A stretch of DNA of 64,000 nucleotides from Cohnella hashimotonis (GTDB lineage Bacteria; Bacillota; Bacilli; Paenibacillales; Paenibacillaceae). The stretch spans positions 7,752,001 through 7,816,000 of the forward strand of contig NZ_JAGRPV010000001.1 in NCBI RefSeq assembly GCF_030014955.1, given 5' to 3'. The position numbers and the translations under genes are program-made. The notes beneath the pieces are model-generated. The model was not told the DNA's origin. It made no database searches and saw nothing but the letters and a program-made list of their open reading frames with translations. Positions 26,601 to 36,548 of this stretch are shown one piece after another; position 1 is the first letter of the stretch; every line of letters starts with the position of its first letter.

Positions 26601-28310
26601 CTGCACCGGCACCTTGTAACGGTCCCCGGTCACTTTGTTGCGGAAATAAAGATCGAAGTTCGGCGCGGTGTTCGCGTCGCCGGTGTTGTAGGCTTCGATG
26701 TTGGACAAGTTGACGGTGACGTACTTCGTATCGGTGCTGTACAGTTCCTTCGGCGATACGCCGTACACGTAAGTCGGCAGCGCTTCGCCGACGGCGGGCA
26801 GCAAGATGAAGTTCGCCTTGCTCGATTCGTATTGGGCTTTGATGCCCTCGTCTGTCACGCCGTCCAGCTTCGCCAGCGTTTCCGGGCTCTTAGCCGTCAG
26901 CATGTACTCGCGCGTGGTCGGCCAAGCCTTGCCTTTGGCCTTGACCTTAAACGAGACGGTGACGGTGTCGCCAGGCTTGTACTTCGGCTGAATGCCGAGC
27001 TCGGCCTCTGCGGGCGTCGCTTCCTTTTTGTACGCGAGTATTTTGCTTTGGAAGGTTTCCGTTAAAGCTTTGCCGGAAGAGTCGCGGATGATATTGCCCT
27101 GGTCATCCAGCTTAACGAAGCTCAATCCGCTCTGCAGCGTCAGCTCCAGATCGATCTTGGATTGCTCCATATTGTACTGCGCCAGATTTTCTACTTCCGC
27201 CGTGATATCGAAGATGCCTTCGTTCACATAATCGCTGTCGTCCGGCAAGGTTGCCAGCGTCTGGATCGGATCCAGGTAGCGGATGGAGAAAACGTGATCC
27301 GGCTGCGTCAGTTCGCCGAGACCGTATACCGTTTCGAACGTCTGGAAGCCCTTGGCAGCAATTTTGTCCGGATTCCAGTAGTAAGCGACGGCGGAGTCGG
27401 AAGATCCGTAATCGTTGGTATCCCGGGTAAAATCGAGGTTAGGGTTCGGGGTATAATCCCACTTCGTATTGGCCATGCCGGCCCAGTGTCCGACGATCAT
27501 CTCGTCGACGATGTTGATGTTCTGCTCGGCATAGTTGTTGAGGCCGTAAGCGACGACGTTCGTCGCAAGCGGATTGTCGAAGTCGAGCTTGTCGCGCATG
27601 ACCCAGTAGGCAGGCAGCTTGTAGAAAGCGACGTCTGCCTTTGGAATGCCGATAGCCTCCGGATCGTGCACGAGCTTGCGCTCGACCGACAGCGGCGCCT
27701 TGTAGGCCGTGCCGATCTGGAACGCGGGGCCGTCATTGGATCCGACCATCGTATCCAGCAAAATACGGCTGCCTACGGCGACCGTGGCGTTGCCAAGGTT
27801 GTTCACTTCATAGCGGATATTGATATTGCCGGAGTTGATCTTGTCGGCACTATCCCTGTACAGCATCAGAATTTGCTTGATCTGCACATTTTTGATGCTC
27901 CAGACCGTCTCGATCTGCTGCGTCCCGTTCGGATTGTCGACGACTTTGGCCGGAACGACCGAGGATTGCGTGCCGTCGTCCAGCTTGTAGCGATTGCCGA
28001 AAATAAAGTCCGTACCGTCGATCCTGAACGTCGTAAACGAGGTTTCGGGCTCGTCGCCGCCGTACAGCAGGTTGACGTTCTGGTCCTTTTTGCGAATCGG
28101 CTGGCCCTCTACCGTACGAATGCCGTAACGTCCGCTGTTTTTGTCGACGGTGACCTTGATAAAATCGTTCTGGATCGCGACCGAGTTGGCGCTGTTCAAC
28201 GTCTCGGCGAGCGATCGCAAAATTTCTGACGAAGATAAAAATATTAATATGAATGAGAGCAAAGCGGCTGTCGTTCTCTGCCAAAGCTTCACTTGCTTCC
28301 CCCCGATCAT
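20679..28310 (-). CDS. Giant SLH-anchored surface protein with an unrecognised beta-rich core
   Basis: A secreted protein of 2543 residues. A hydrophobic signal segment lies at about 8-36 (TTAALLSFILIFL). The next 500 residues (IQNDFIKVTVDKNSGRYG onward) are not recognised but look beta-rich. A central region (about 920-1270) has many short segments of alternating polar and hydrophobic residues, as in KYGMKFEADLKGMLGVQIELAF, and no family I can name. Fibronectin/Ig-like modules follow (about 1350-2100), then a Gly-rich linker near 2147 and three C-terminal SLH domains (2352-2543; ADVKDSYWGRQSI, DVSADSWYARSV). The ATG at 28310 follows AGAGGGG at 7 nt; an in-frame extension of 13 codons upstream is less likely. 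It lies 102 bp after the 1798-aa gene and directly before the GLUG protein, consistent with an operon. Confidence 0.82.
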   Translation of the reverse strand: MIGGKQVKLWQRTTAALLSFILIFLSSSEILRSLAETLNSANSVAIQNDFIKVTVDKNSGRYGIRTVEGQPIRKKDQNVNLLYGGDEPETSFTTFRIDGTDFIFGNRYKLDDGTQSSVVPAKVVDNPNGTQQIETVWSIKNVQIKQILMLYRDSADKINSGNINIRYEVNNLGNATVAVGSRILLDTMVGSNDGPAFQIGTAYKAPLSVERKLVHDPEAIGIPKADVAFYKLPAYWVMRDKLDFDNPLATNVVAYGLNNYAEQNINIVDEMIVGHWAGMANTKWDYTPNPNLDFTRDTNDYGSSDSAVAYYWNPDKIAAKGFQTFETVYGLGELTQPDHVFSIRYLDPIQTLATLPDDSDYVNEGIFDITAEVENLAQYNMEQSKIDLELTLQSGLSFVKLDDQGNIIRDSSGKALTETFQSKILAYKKEATPAEAELGIQPKYKPGDTVTVSFKVKAKGKAWPTTREYMLTAKSPETLAKLDGVTDEGIKAQYESSKANFILLPAVGEALPTYVYGVSPKELYSTDTKYVTVNLSNIEAYNTGDANTAPNFDLYFRNKVTGDRYKVPVQSSVLLQPTDDGASGDMRITYNTGDRVDANGNVLASDTGPEMPLGEYQIQIDYKGNTGGDDEEASLYDITAPQTIMVTDNDETRVREAHILAVYKQAFDLKGAAIGQTLENMDELNGMFATPPFADKNQLKSTLDNFKAAKKAIGVASKTVDPKFKLDAFLDDDSLEAVPIYSYKAFSSEADLQEFQKEDKSRSVLVVIKGMIKTVGKGKDAQVIVDTKTEPAIINDAVAYKGKDLVIVRGQLDVFGVQNLVPGFSNNPLFASTFVKGDGTLSVAGSGFVFHSGEWTLDFFNGFNKRLGSGPLSPAEQADNDDNPEDTSLNGSLKWASGLIGDRLNPLRQLMVSNVYFNRQSLFSVPSFNISGFGLSFNDFILREGGISFGGMISMKIIDAEINNVIFNNKGFVGIDAALKFGLNRNLGLFGPLDQEKKSGGPSGEIFISHYVQQINGEYKPSKYGMKFEADLKGMLGVQIELAFKKVEDGRILPDVIGFGAGLPKPGILITGATYLTDIRGAVRELADTIAGTGKDPFPLVVQAGVGMRFGIAPAYFLGQADLTVKRTGLKIEGKLDFSTNPDGEDALPMLTKALLEAQWVTPWFVRVQTEVDIGGWDVIVGKAGIFVGQNLEKNRIDFEGYIGSRLQIPNSVPVVGGMPLASVFFGVNNDKIWGSVGILLITLGVTYYWGGGVEFGTSSEELPDGLIHMVVNDPEKGPRMLVIGQGVETVATSWKDTEQGSQEIVYRDVAKGVQLMESDAMNLGVGGIVTKNNGREHSIPMNDISGNAIIEVDYDYKTLPKLVLKDASKKDYPIVFDNTNTNPKANAFSQIILANDEGNTEKVDIRRAYIIVPEAEAKKGGTWTLTAESGVDTKLLNVPVLPQLNQVNLAVSNSDPNKFNATWNVSNAKAGDTVNLYLTQDAVGSGTVKLDDGTSVLAAGDPGLLIAKDLPATAGTATIDVTKVSLVGGTEDIRGLLRQGDYYLRAELKASAAFGTKTSAQKFTIVDPLAPQKVGDVKIETAGNGYFSLSFKPGAVKPGQENIPRNYVIEAQSDQTGSLKPYDNYGEVLMTEEELQPYWNASTGRYEGIPVGGWTASTTSDTVDQDSLQGSTTTDAAGEKYIGLQVGKKYVIGVSAANKPAATLDKNENYHYADRVDSSLTLLPVPVKPGLTVSSDQGTVSTTPDTGTAPNLITNEKTQSIKLVSNQQNVKVEAKYAGETVGQVSLTNGTSGSSGTLKLSSFTTDGPYAIELTATNTKTKDASVTMLYLTVDTIAPTLYIDEPTTGARTQMGQIDGKSANLIHVAGTTSVGTKLTAGGTVIPVADDGKYEGDVAILGSDPTVDLQLIATDAAGNENSATVSITNDGFEAPASLVLKELPALTPGESKTIQAYLKVVDGKDAQGKVTFKEVPISAEDIKAKLSYTLLMGDAVDLTVDANSLAKGTVTGLTEGAGLIEATYKVSDDVSLTAMVAAQVKIPEPTAMGSLSASIRVLNEKASLAQVTIGDVGDLTGQQLAYKVFPDTGAVLPTFKQDLSDWSIFPTDGVVTATSRDIIVVAKRTSTGKLAMATSGMLQYKGATNVGGGAGGGGGGGPIAPSGEAPTITLNGKEVKSELGIDGIAKVTLTTEDTVAAGESDLTLSVKEGSAQGYEFHIASAAVRQLADGGKKLIVQLPTGKLTLTKDQLSGVAGDLTVTATANADGDIAAMRTIAAGQKVTLLGAGAGLTFKANLAENGWMNGVITELNVPDGVKADEVTAIVLKDANGNWTTVPWSKTKDGFRIKVTGEGSLFLISSAKSFADVKDSYWGRQSIQEAAAKMFVQGKSDQQFDPESKITRAEYPTLLLRVAGLMNQNASSSFSDVSADSWYARSVAIASKLGLANGLAGGVFKPQETLSRVQAMTMAGRLLTLTGNVEPLSAAEIDNQLAGFADRASIPAWAREQVALSIKYGIIQGENRYIRPEDALTRSQAAAIAMRLDRLIAGE

Positions 28311-28412
28311 AATTAGCCCCTCTTTGCCGCCGCTGCGGCGAAGAGCCATCGCCCGTTTACGCCCGGAATCCGGTCTCTTCGCTCGTTTCTACAGCGCGGT
28401 TGGTAGTGCGTA

Positions 28413-31400
28413 TTAGTTCGTGCTGCCGATGAAGAAGGATGCGAATTCGCGATCCCGCTCCTGCGTTCTGACGATGACGGTATACCAGCCTGCTTTCGGG
28501 AAAGTAACCTTGAACTCGCCCTTCACCAGCTCGTCGTAGGTGACCTTGGTAGCGATCGCCTTCATTTGACCTTCGCGGTACAGACCCGGTTGATAATACA
28601 GGTCATAGGTCGCCCATTCGTTGGTCAGATCCTTGCCGCCAACCTTGATCAGGTTATAGCCCGAGATGCGGAAGGTCAGCTTGTTCGTATCGAACAACGC
28701 CGTCTCCCCGGAATTGGCCGAGATCAGGGTGTTGTTGCCGAAGATGAGCAGTCCGCCGTTCTTGACGACGATGACGCTCTGCGTCGCAACCGTCTTGTTG
28801 CCGACCTCGTCCACGGCCGTGTACGTTACTTGCTGGCGGCCCAGCTTGGTCAGATCCAATCCGCTGATGGACACCTTGATCTTGTCCGCGGCGGAAATGT
28901 TGTCGCTCACGGTGTAACCGCCCAAATCCTTGGCGTAGTCGAAGTCCGCCTTGTTCTGCACGATGCCTACCGATGTCTGGTTCAGCGTCAGCGCCGGTCC
29001 GGTGCTGTCGATGCCTTGAATCGTCACCGGCACGCGGGTCATATGGCCGAGCAGGTCGGCCAGGCCTACCTGCGTAGAGCCGTTGGTCTCGTAGACGCGC
29101 GAATAGGTGAACTTGCCGGTAGCGTCGCTGATCTTGTTGAGATAAGCGCCGGTCATCTCATCCACTGCCGGTGCCGTACCGGAGAATACGGCGTTGGCCG
29201 CCGGATTTTTGCCGGTAATCGTCACTTTGATTTTGCCGCTTGCGTACTTCTTGCCGCCGATCGTGACGATCTTGTCGTCGGCGATCGCCTTGCCTTCGCT
29301 GTCGACAAACGTATAATCGACTTTCTCGGCCGTCGGGCCGGAAGTGACCAGGTTGTCCACCGTCTCCTTGACGATCGTCGTGTTGCCGTATTCGTCTGCG
29401 ACCGTGAAGGATACGGTACCGTTGTCGCTCACCGCTCTCGGATTGCCGCCGTCCGTGACGAAGATCGGTTGGGCCGGGCTATCTCCGCTTTGGACCTCCA
29501 GCGTCAAGCCGGAAGTATAGATTACGTTGCCGTTGCCGTCCCTGATGGTCGGGAACGTCGTGCTGCCGTTCACGTAGGAGCGTACGATTTTGACGTTCGG
29601 CGCATTCTTGCGAATATTGCCTACAGTTGCCGTCTTTGTCGCCGTATTGCCTGCCTGATCCTTGAATTCAAAGGTGAAAGAACCGTTTTCCTTAAACGTA
29701 TAGACATTGCTGCCGCCGTTGTTCGTCACGATTACCGGTTCCGAAGCAGACAGCTTGGCTACGACGTTGGCGTTGGTTGGCGCTGTTCCCCCAAACTCGA
29801 TAGATCCGATCGGGGCCGTACCGTCGACGTTTTTGACCACGATATACAAATTGTCTTTCCGGCTAGGATCGTTCAGATCGATCACTTCAAAAGCATAGTA
29901 GCCGTTCTCAGGCACGTTGAACGTATTGCCCGTACGTACGAGCTTCGCGGGATTCACCGCCGCAGGTACAACCTTGAGCCCTGCCGGCACTTGAATGTCG
30001 ATGTTCGCGCCGACGCTCGGAAGCACCATGCTCGTGCCGCTGACCGAAGCCAGCGCATAGATCGGCTTCTCGTCGAGCGACGCGTTCGAGCTGTCGAGCG
30101 GGAATGCCTCGCTGATTGCGCCGCCCGGCGTGCGGTACTTGACCATCACCTGAAGCTTGGACGGGTCCCCGCTCGGTACAGGCAGCGAGACAAAATTCGT
30201 ATACGGCTTCCATCTGGTCCAGCTCTCGCCTTGGTCCGGCGAGACGGAGTATTCGTAACCCGCCTTGTTCTCCGTATCGAGACTCAGCTTCAGAATGGCG
30301 GTGTAGCCATCCTTTTCGTCGCCGTACAGATAGATCAAATCGGACTCGGTGTCTGCCGGAGGCACCGTCTCGTCCCCGGTATGCGTAACCTTGAACAGAT
30401 CGGAGGTTGCGACGATTGAGGTATTGCCCGCGCCGTCAGTATTCCGCACGTACAGGCGGAAGTTCGCGATCTCTCCGGCAGGCAGCACGTCCTTGCCTTT
30501 GATGGAGACCGATCCGCCTTGCGGCAGCTCCGCCCATCCTTCAGATGCCTCTGTAGGCGCAATCTCGGGGATGCCTTCGTCGACCCGTACCCATTGGTAC
30601 TTCGAGATCATGTTTTTCTTGCTATAAAGCTCGTTGATGCTGACCGTCGTCTCCTGAACGTCCAGCGGATACGGTACGCCGCTCTTGCTGAACGTAATCT
30701 CCGACGGCGAGTTGTCCCAGTAGTAGGCCTTCGCGTAGTAATAGTCCTGGCCGTCCTTCTTCACCAGCACATGGACATACTGAATGCCGCTGTGCGAGGT
30801 ATCCTCCGGAATCCGGTAGGACAGGGACACCTCTGGCGTCGGGGTTGGCGTTGGTGTCGGTGTCTCCGACGGTGTTGGTGTCGGTGTCTCCGACGGTGTT
30901 GGTGTCGGTGTCTCCGACGGTGTTGGCGTCGGCGTTTCCGTAGGTGTTTCTGTCGGCGTTGGCGTCGGTGTCTCGGTTGGCGTCGGCGTTGGTGTCGGTG
31001 TTTTCGTCGGTTCGGCCGTCAATCCCGCGAACGCATCATCCGACGGGTGAATCGAGCTCGAACTGATGGCATACCCGACATAATCCGGCTCGGTGCCGTT
31101 TATCGTAAAGGTCACTTTTTGACTCTTCACATAATTGCTGTCCGCTTCGGGCGAGAAAGTGCCCGGAAGCGACGTACCGGAGCCGACAACGGCCGGCAAG
31201 TCTACCTTTTGCACGGACTCGTTGCCGGCAAGGTCTGTCATTCTAAGATAGAGCCAGAAGGTGCCGTACTCGAACACTTCGTTCAGCGTCGATTCCTTCA
31301 CCTTGCCGTTGTCAACAACGGTCGGCACCCAGTTGATGTCCGACGGCGAATCGCCGTCCTTCACCCATTGATAATCGACCTTGTCGACGCCGCTGTGCGG

Positions 31401-33809
31401 GTCCAGCACAAGCGCGCTTACCTGAACATCGCCCGTGTTGCTTCCGTAGACGTTGTCGGCTACCGACGTCGGACCCTGATTATCCAGCTTCAGTACGCCT
31501 ACGCTGTGCGTCCAGTTCGAGTCGTCATGCTTAAAGTCGTCCAGACTCCATACGCTCAGATCTCCGTATTGTCCGACCGCGACAAGCGCTTTGTTATCCG
31601 CGTAAAACGTCTTGTCTGCGTCTGAGCCCGGCGCCTCCGCTTTCCAGGCTTCGTACTGCTCCGAATGCGTCCGCACGTATTCCTTCATCTTGTCGTACTG
31701 CATCAGCTCGCGGGCGGAATCCCAGGTCATATCCGCAGTCCACGTATGCAGGTACCACTCGCCGCTGTTCTCCGGCAGATACGCCTCGGCAGGCGGCGTG
31801 ATCAGATTCGTCTTGTTGTTTGCAACCGTGAGCTTGACGCCTTCGAATCCGGTGGGATATAGATCCTCGGACGGCTGCTTGGCCGACAGCGCATAACGCT
31901 TTAAGGCGGCATAATTGTCCCCGACCTGGGCAGCGAACGGATCTGTCGCGCTCTTGCTCCACCAGTAGTACACCAGACCGACCGCAGGCGATGCTTCGCC
32001 GGTCATGTTGGTCGGGCGGTAGATGCCTTTGCTCGGGTGGGATACGCCCCGTTCGGCGACATCGGGATCGAGCATCGGTACCTTGATCGCCGGATCGTTG
32101 GCGTCGATCGTGATTTTGCCTACCTTTTTGTAGGTCGTGTTGTCAGCGCCGCCAAGATCGAAGTGATAGCTAACCAGTGGCTTCGTGTTGTCGATGGACA
32201 GGTTTGCCCAGTCGATCTTGGAATTGACTAGCGATACATCGCCGTCAGTGTGCTCGCCGTTAAAGTTAGCGGGCTGGAACAGCAGATTGCCGGCATAGTC
32301 GGAGATGACATTGGTGTCGGAGTTGTCGCCTTTGCCGTCATTGGTCAAGGCGATGACCTTGAGCAGCGGCGTCTCCAGCTGTACGCCGTCGTCGACAGTC
32401 GCCCTGAAGATCAGATTTTTGCTGCTGCTTCCCTTGAGATAGTACGCCTTCATACCGTTGTTAAAGTAGAGAAATGTCTTCCCTTCAATTAAAGCTTTAT
32501 TACCGATGCCTTCTTCCGTTAATTGCACGTTAAAGTCGATGATATCCCCTCTGTTGAGGGTGACCCCGGTCAAGATCTCCGGTTGAATGCCATTGCCTGT
32601 CTTGGTGTACTTGGGTCGTACCGCATCGACGATGACGCGGAAGCCCTTATTCTTATAGTCGAACGGATTACCGACCTTGCCGCCGTTTTGTAACAGGTAG
32701 GATAGGCTGCCGTTACCAGCTTTGACGGAAGCCAGGTTAGGCTGCAGCACGTTGCCCGCGCCGTCTGCGAATACGGCCGCATCCATCTTCTCTTGCAGCG
32801 TCTGATCGATCGGCGCATTGCCGGGCGTCGTGCCGGTAATGAGCGGTTCGAGCGGCAGATTGCCGCTGTTATGGTAGCGGACGCCGGTGTAGTTATACGT
32901 CAAACTACTATTGTAGGTTTTCAGGTTGGAGCTGCTGTAGGTGGTGTTTTGCAAATACTGCTGCTGACCGTTGGCCGGAAGACCCGTACCGGCCGGATTG
33001 ACGAACAGCGGATGCCGGAGAAAGAAATCGCTGTTGGACGAAGTCAGCGCCGTAGGCCGGATCGGCTCGCTGAAGTTGTAAGTCAGCGTGATGTTCTCGT
33101 TTTCTTTGGCGTAGAGCTCTTCTTGATTGATATTCGGATTCGTACGTTCATTGCCATTGCCCGTAAACGTATAGCTGTCGATGACGGGACGCTGCTTGTC
33201 CTGGAACTTCAGGTAGAAGCCACGTACGCCGGCTCCCTCGCCGTCGTCCTCGCCCTGTCCCCATATACTAATGTCAATGACTGAGTTCGGCTTGATCAGC
33301 TTTGTCGCTTGTTTGTTATAGACCTGGCTGCCGCCGGTTCTATAGTTCATGAGTTCTTGACCGTCAACGTAAATCTTGATCTCAGAACGGCGAACCCATA
33401 TGAAGCCGCTATGCCGGCGCAGGACGGCAAAGCCCGTGATCATTTCCGCCTGGCCGCCGAGCGCCATCTCACGCAAAATCGGGTTGTCCGCGACTCTGAC
33501 CTGCAATGTGACATAGGATGATTTGTCGTTTGTACCGGCGTATACGTCCCCGCCAGCCCAGTCGACGGTAGCGTTGCCGTCTTTCCGTGTCGTATAAAAT
33601 CCAGGAACCTGGTTGTTGTAGAAGTTCAGGAACGTATTGTCCGCGTTGTAGGTCGCATTGCCTACATGCGCGCCAGTACTGAACATGACTTCAAGATCCT
33701 GCCCCGCCGCCGTCGCCTTCCCGTTCAAGGAACTCGGAACCAACGACAGCAACAAGCAGATCACCAGACCGACCGCTGTAATTCGTTTCGCATAGCTGCC
33801 TTTTCGCAA
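28413..33809 (-). CDS. Giant secreted Ig-like protein with Pro/Thr linker, no SLH anchor
   Basis: A 1798-residue exported protein with a signal peptide ending near KATA (about residue 34). The N-terminal domain (about 35-210) is unrecognised. It is followed by long bacterial-Ig/HYR-like stretches (phrases such as [30 protein letters not shown]) separated near 935-991 by a Pro/Thr/Ser/Glu linker, a likely glycosylated stalk. It ends [19 protein letters not shown] without SLH, LPXTG or a membrane anchor. The start is TTG at 33809, six bases after AAGGCGGGGG. It is the first gene of the apparent operon 33809 to 12165. Without an anchor it may be retained by binding the two SLH proteins encoded after it, but that is inference. 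Confidence 0.8.
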   Translation of the reverse strand: MRKGSYAKRITAVGLVICLLLSLVPSSLNGKATAAGQDLEVMFSTGAHVGNATYNADNTFLNFYNNQVPGFYTTRKDGNATVDWAGGDVYAGTNDKSSYVTLQVRVADNPILREMALGGQAEMITGFAVLRRHSGFIWVRRSEIKIYVDGQELMNYRTGGSQVYNKQATKLIKPNSVIDISIWGQGEDDGEGAGVRGFYLKFQDKQRPVIDSYTFTGNGNERTNPNINQEELYAKENENITLTYNFSEPIRPTALTSSNSDFFLRHPLFVNPAGTGLPANGQQQYLQNTTYSSSNLKTYNSSLTYNYTGVRYHNSGNLPLEPLITGTTPGNAPIDQTLQEKMDAAVFADGAGNVLQPNLASVKAGNGSLSYLLQNGGKVGNPFDYKNKGFRVIVDAVRPKYTKTGNGIQPEILTGVTLNRGDIIDFNVQLTEEGIGNKALIEGKTFLYFNNGMKAYYLKGSSSKNLIFRATVDDGVQLETPLLKVIALTNDGKGDNSDTNVISDYAGNLLFQPANFNGEHTDGDVSLVNSKIDWANLSIDNTKPLVSYHFDLGGADNTTYKKVGKITIDANDPAIKVPMLDPDVAERGVSHPSKGIYRPTNMTGEASPAVGLVYYWWSKSATDPFAAQVGDNYAALKRYALSAKQPSEDLYPTGFEGVKLTVANNKTNLITPPAEAYLPENSGEWYLHTWTADMTWDSARELMQYDKMKEYVRTHSEQYEAWKAEAPGSDADKTFYADNKALVAVGQYGDLSVWSLDDFKHDDSNWTHSVGVLKLDNQGPTSVADNVYGSNTGDVQVSALVLDPHSGVDKVDYQWVKDGDSPSDINWVPTVVDNGKVKESTLNEVFEYGTFWLYLRMTDLAGNESVQKVDLPAVVGSGTSLPGTFSPEADSNYVKSQKVTFTINGTEPDYVGYAISSSSIHPSDDAFAGLTAEPTKTPTPTPTPTETPTPTPTETPTETPTPTPSETPTPTPSETPTPTPSETPTPTPTPTPEVSLSYRIPEDTSHSGIQYVHVLVKKDGQDYYYAKAYYWDNSPSEITFSKSGVPYPLDVQETTVSINELYSKKNMISKYQWVRVDEGIPEIAPTEASEGWAELPQGGSVSIKGKDVLPAGEIANFRLYVRNTDGAGNTSIVATSDLFKVTHTGDETVPPADTESDLIYLYGDEKDGYTAILKLSLDTENKAGYEYSVSPDQGESWTRWKPYTNFVSLPVPSGDPSKLQVMVKYRTPGGAISEAFPLDSSNASLDEKPIYALASVSGTSMVLPSVGANIDIQVPAGLKVVPAAVNPAKLVRTGNTFNVPENGYYAFEVIDLNDPSRKDNLYIVVKNVDGTAPIGSIEFGGTAPTNANVVAKLSASEPVIVTNNGGSNVYTFKENGSFTFEFKDQAGNTATKTATVGNIRKNAPNVKIVRSYVNGSTTFPTIRDGNGNVIYTSGLTLEVQSGDSPAQPIFVTDGGNPRAVSDNGTVSFTVADEYGNTTIVKETVDNLVTSGPTAEKVDYTFVDSEGKAIADDKIVTIGGKKYASGKIKVTITGKNPAANAVFSGTAPAVDEMTGAYLNKISDATGKFTYSRVYETNGSTQVGLADLLGHMTRVPVTIQGIDSTGPALTLNQTSVGIVQNKADFDYAKDLGGYTVSDNISAADKIKVSISGLDLTKLGRQQVTYTAVDEVGNKTVATQSVIVVKNGGLLIFGNNTLISANSGETALFDTNKLTFRISGYNLIKVGGKDLTNEWATYDLYYQPGLYREGQMKAIATKVTYDELVKGEFKVTFPKAGWYTVIVRTQERDREFASFFIGSTN
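30853..30924 (-). repeat. Three perfect 24-bp repeats coding for a [12 protein letters not shown] linker
   Basis: Three identical 24-bp units (30853-30876, 30877-30900, 30901-30924) lie inside a longer imperfect Pro/Thr/Ser/Glu tract (about 30835-31010). The unit is 8 codons, so slippage would change stalk length without breaking the frame. Confidence 0.9.
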
Positions 33810-33850
33810 CGCGATCCCCCGCCTTTGTTCTGTTTGAATGTAAGCTTAAT

Positions 33851-33856
33851 ATTATA
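33851..33856 (-). promoter_or_regulatory. -10-like box upstream of the giant-protein operon
   Basis: TATAAT on the minus strand, 42 bp before the TTG start of the 1798-aa gene. No good -35 box is found 16-18 bp upstream. Confidence 0.4.
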
Positions 33857-34217
33857 AAATCGCCCGCCTTACCTGCCGCCGGGGCGCTGATCGCCTCGAT
33901 CGCAGGGGCATAGACGCCAATCGCAGCCGACGCTGTCGAAAACTAGCCATTGCCCGTCGCAGAACGCCGTAGAACAAACCGTCATGCAGCTGTCGTCCGG
34001 ACTATCCGAGTCACCTTCGAGCCGTCAAAATCAAATCCCCCATTCGCTATAGGCATAAAGACATAATCGGATCGGGACCCGCCAATATGAAGCCCGAAGA
34101 TGTAAAAAACCATCCCGACTCATGTCAGAAAATGTAGAATCAACTCGAGCAGTATACATTCTATCAGGCACCTCTAAACAAGCTCTGAACATTTCCATAA
34201 ATAAGCGCTTGAAATAC
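33857..34217. other. Intergenic stretch without a supported gene
   Basis: This separates the giant-protein operon from the urease terminator. A 62-codon minus-strand frame exists (34031-34219) but has no ribosome site and no protein-like pattern. Apart from the upstream region of the operon at its left edge, I see nothing in it. Confidence 0.5.
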
Positions 34218-34249
34218 AAAAAAACTTGCCCGCACGTTTGGCAGGCAAG
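34218..34249 (-). terminator. Terminator of the urea/urease operon
   Basis: CTTGCC/GGCAAG arms with three more inner pairs and a 7-nt loop, followed on the minus strand by seven T. It lies about 60 bp past ureD and is the only clear terminator I noticed in the urt-ure block. Confidence 0.8.
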
Positions 34250-34310
34250 CTAATCCATCTATTAAATACAACATTCAGCCGAAGCTGTCACGGCCCGGCA
34301 GCTTCCACGG

Positions 34311-35159
34311 TTACTTCCCAAGCAGCGCCCTCGTCACCACCTTCTGAACGCAGCCGATGAACCGCTGCAGCTTCCAGGCCGAGTCGGAAGCCGCAACGAC
34401 CGACAGGCCGTAGCGATACGTGAGCGATGCGCCTGCGTACAGTCCCAGCTCGCGAATCTCCTTTTCCTCGAGCGTCTCCCGAACCACTTCCAGCAGCGAC
34501 GGCGTTACCCGATCCGAAAAAACGTAAAAAGTGCTCAAATGGCTGTAATCTCCCCAGCCTCCTTGCGCTGCTATCCGTTGCAATCGCGGACGGACGAGCT
34601 GCCGCTGATGATAAATAATCTCGTCCTCATAATATACGGACAGGCGGTTGTCCAGGGATTCGAATTGAAAAGCTTCTCCCCGCAGCGTTCTGCCCGGACA
34701 TACGACCTCGCCTTGCATCCAAACGGCGCCCGGCGCCAGATCGACGACGGTTCGGTTCTCGTAGACGGCGTCCCTATAGAGCATAAGCGGCTGCATCATC
34801 GCCTCCACGCACGCACCCGTTCCGACCCGATACCGGGTATGCGTAGATGCGAACTGCCCCGGCTCGCAGGGGTGAACCTTGGTAAAGCCTTGATTTGTCA
34901 GAATAAGGTGGGTGTCGGTTCCCGCCTCCCACTGCAGCTCGTATCGGTCGCCTGCCAGCATGCCGGGAGAAGCATCCATAACCATCACGAACAGCGCCCG
35001 GTCTTGCGAGAAGGTCTTGGCGATCTTGATCGGCGACGTGCAGTAACGACCGGCAAGAATCGTCGCTCCCTCTCGCAGCGAAGCCGATGCCGCCAGCACG
35101 GCGACGCGCGCCTTCTCCTGGTCAGCGGTGACTATGCTCGATGCCATGGGCATGATCAT
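34311..35159 (-). CDS. ureD: Urease accessory protein UreD (UreH)
   Basis: A chaperone of about 282 residues that forms the UreD-F-G complex on apo-urease and channels nickel into the active site. Family features are the segment [13 protein letters not shown] with [19 protein letters not shown], and the C-terminal [11 protein letters not shown]. The first ATG (35159) lies inside ureG, overlapping it by 38 bp. Other in-frame ATGs follow 6 and 12 bases later and none has a clear ribosome site, so translation is probably coupled to ureG. It is the last gene of the operon. Confidence 0.93.
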   Translation of the reverse strand: MIMPMASSIVTADQEKARVAVLAASASLREGATILAGRYCTSPIKIAKTFSQDRALFVMVMDASPGMLAGDRYELQWEAGTDTHLILTNQGFTKVHPCEPGQFASTHTRYRVGTGACVEAMMQPLMLYRDAVYENRTVVDLAPGAVWMQGEVVCPGRTLRGEAFQFESLDNRLSVYYEDEIIYHQRQLVRPRLQRIAAQGGWGDYSHLSTFYVFSDRVTPSLLEVVRETLEEKEIRELGLYAGASLTYRYGLSVVAASDSAWKLQRFIGCVQKVVTRALLGK

Positions 35160-35808
35160 ACTCGTGCGCGAGCCAGGCGACGATCTCTTGCACGCCCTCC
35201 CCGCCTCGCAGGTTGGAAAATACGTAAGGCCGATCGCCCCGCATCCGTCTGGTATCAGCCTCCATGACCGCCAGGCTTGCGCCTACATGCGGAGCAAGAT
35301 CGGTCTTGTTGATGATGAGGAGGTCGGAGCGCATAATGCCGGGGCCGCCCTTGCGCGGAATCTTCTCTCCCTGCGCGACGTCGATGATGTAAATGAATCG
35401 GTCGGCCAGCTCGGGGCTGAACGCGGCCGCCAGATTGTCCCCGCCGCTCTCGATTAGAATGATCTGCAGCTCGGGGAATCTTTCTTCAAGCTCGGACACG
35501 GCCTCGAAGTTCATGGAGGCATCCTCCCGAACGGCAGTGTGCGGGCATCCGCCGGTCTCCACGCCAATAACGCGTTCTTCGGGCAGCACGCCCGTCGCGA
35601 GAAGAATCCGGGCGTCCTCCTTCGTATAGATATCGTTCGTTATGACGCCGAGACTATAGCGGGATTTGAGCTCGCGTGCGATATTTTCCAGCAGCGCGGT
35701 CTTCCCCGATCCTACAGGTCCTCCGATGCCGATCCGCATGGGACGCGAGCCTTCAAAGGCCGGCTGCGACCATTCGGGGTGATGGTGATGCCCTTTACCT
35801 TGGCACAT
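35122..35808 (-). CDS. ureG: Urease accessory GTPase UreG
   Basis: A 228-residue SIMIBI-class GTPase that powers nickel delivery to urease. The P-loop GPVGSGKT is at about 30-37, the nickel-binding Cys-Pro-His motif is Cys88-Pro89-His90 ([11 protein letters not shown]), and the base-recognition motif is NKTD. The start is ATG at 35808 behind TTGGAGG; the open frame extends upstream without homology. Residues 7-10 are four His in a short N-terminal tail, which is notable because ureE, the usual His-rich nickel donor, is absent from this cluster. It lies 34 bp after ureF and overlaps ureD. Confidence 0.95.
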   Translation of the reverse strand: MCQGKGHHHHPEWSQPAFEGSRPMRIGIGGPVGSGKTALLENIARELKSRYSLGVITNDIYTKEDARILLATGVLPEERVIGVETGGCPHTAVREDASMNFEAVSELEERFPELQIILIESGGDNLAAAFSPELADRFIYIIDVAQGEKIPRKGGPGIMRSDLLIINKTDLAPHVGASLAVMEADTRRMRGDRPYVFSNLRGGEGVQEIVAWLAHEYDHAHGIEHSHR

Positions 35809-35842
35809 TGCACATTCCTCCAATCGTAAATATAGATAGGGC

Positions 35843-36532
35843 TTATGACATAAACAGACGGGAATACAGCGTCTCATGCCGGATGGCGCCGATCTCGGCC
35901 AAGGGCGCGTTCGTATAGGCTTCCTCCGGCGCCAGATCCCGCGCAATGCGCCAGCCCTCGTCGATCGCCGGACCGAGCCTGGCGATGAGCGCCTGACATT
36001 CGGTCTGCCCGACGGGCAGCAGACGCAGCGCGCTGCTCGTCGCGGTGACGACGCAGGCGTACAGATAGCCCTGCACCGCCTGCTCGAGCGGAAGGCCGAG
36101 CCGCCAACAGACGAAGCCGTGCACCAGCGGATGCGTCGCAAGGCAATCGCCGGCTTCGCACGCCGCAAGCAGCGGCGACCAATCAAGCGCGGGATGGATC
36201 GAGGCCGCCAACTGGAGCAGGCGCCGCCCCATTTTCTCCACGCCCGCACGCGATTCGGCGCCGGCTCGCTGCAGATGGACGAGCCGCTCTACGCGCCATA
36301 GCCGGGACCAGTCGCCGCTACCCGCCGTCTCGTACACCGCCTTGACGGCCATTGCGTCGGCCGTCGACCAGCTCTGAACGAGCATCGTGCGCATATACTG
36401 CTCAAGCGCTCGCAGATCGGGGACGAGACCGTCCTGCACGGCAGCCTCAAGGCCGAACGAGTGCGCGAAGCCGCCGATCGGCAGCGCGGAGTCGAGCAGC
36501 TGCTGTGCCGCGAGCCACCGGATCATAGGCAT
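35843..36532 (-). CDS. ureF: Urease accessory protein UreF
   Basis: A 229-residue all-helical accessory protein that links UreD to UreG and gates GTP hydrolysis. Family signature: [21 protein letters not shown] at residues 12-32 and [16 protein letters not shown] near 165. The ATG at 36532 follows GGGAGGAG. It sits 16 bp after ureC, exactly where ureE is usually found before ureF in Gram-positive urease operons. Confidence 0.94.
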   Translation of the reverse strand: MPMIRWLAAQQLLDSALPIGGFAHSFGLEAAVQDGLVPDLRALEQYMRTMLVQSWSTADAMAVKAVYETAGSGDWSRLWRVERLVHLQRAGAESRAGVEKMGRRLLQLAASIHPALDWSPLLAACEAGDCLATHPLVHGFVCWRLGLPLEQAVQGYLYACVVTATSSALRLLPVGQTECQALIARLGPAIDEGWRIARDLAPEEAYTNAPLAEIGAIRHETLYSRLFMS

Positions 36533-36548
36533 CGTTCTCCTCCCGACG

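Noticed and set aside
34031..34219. 62-codon minus-strand frame between ureD and the giant operon
   Set aside because: No ribosome site, no recognisable pattern, and it overlaps the edge of the urease terminator.
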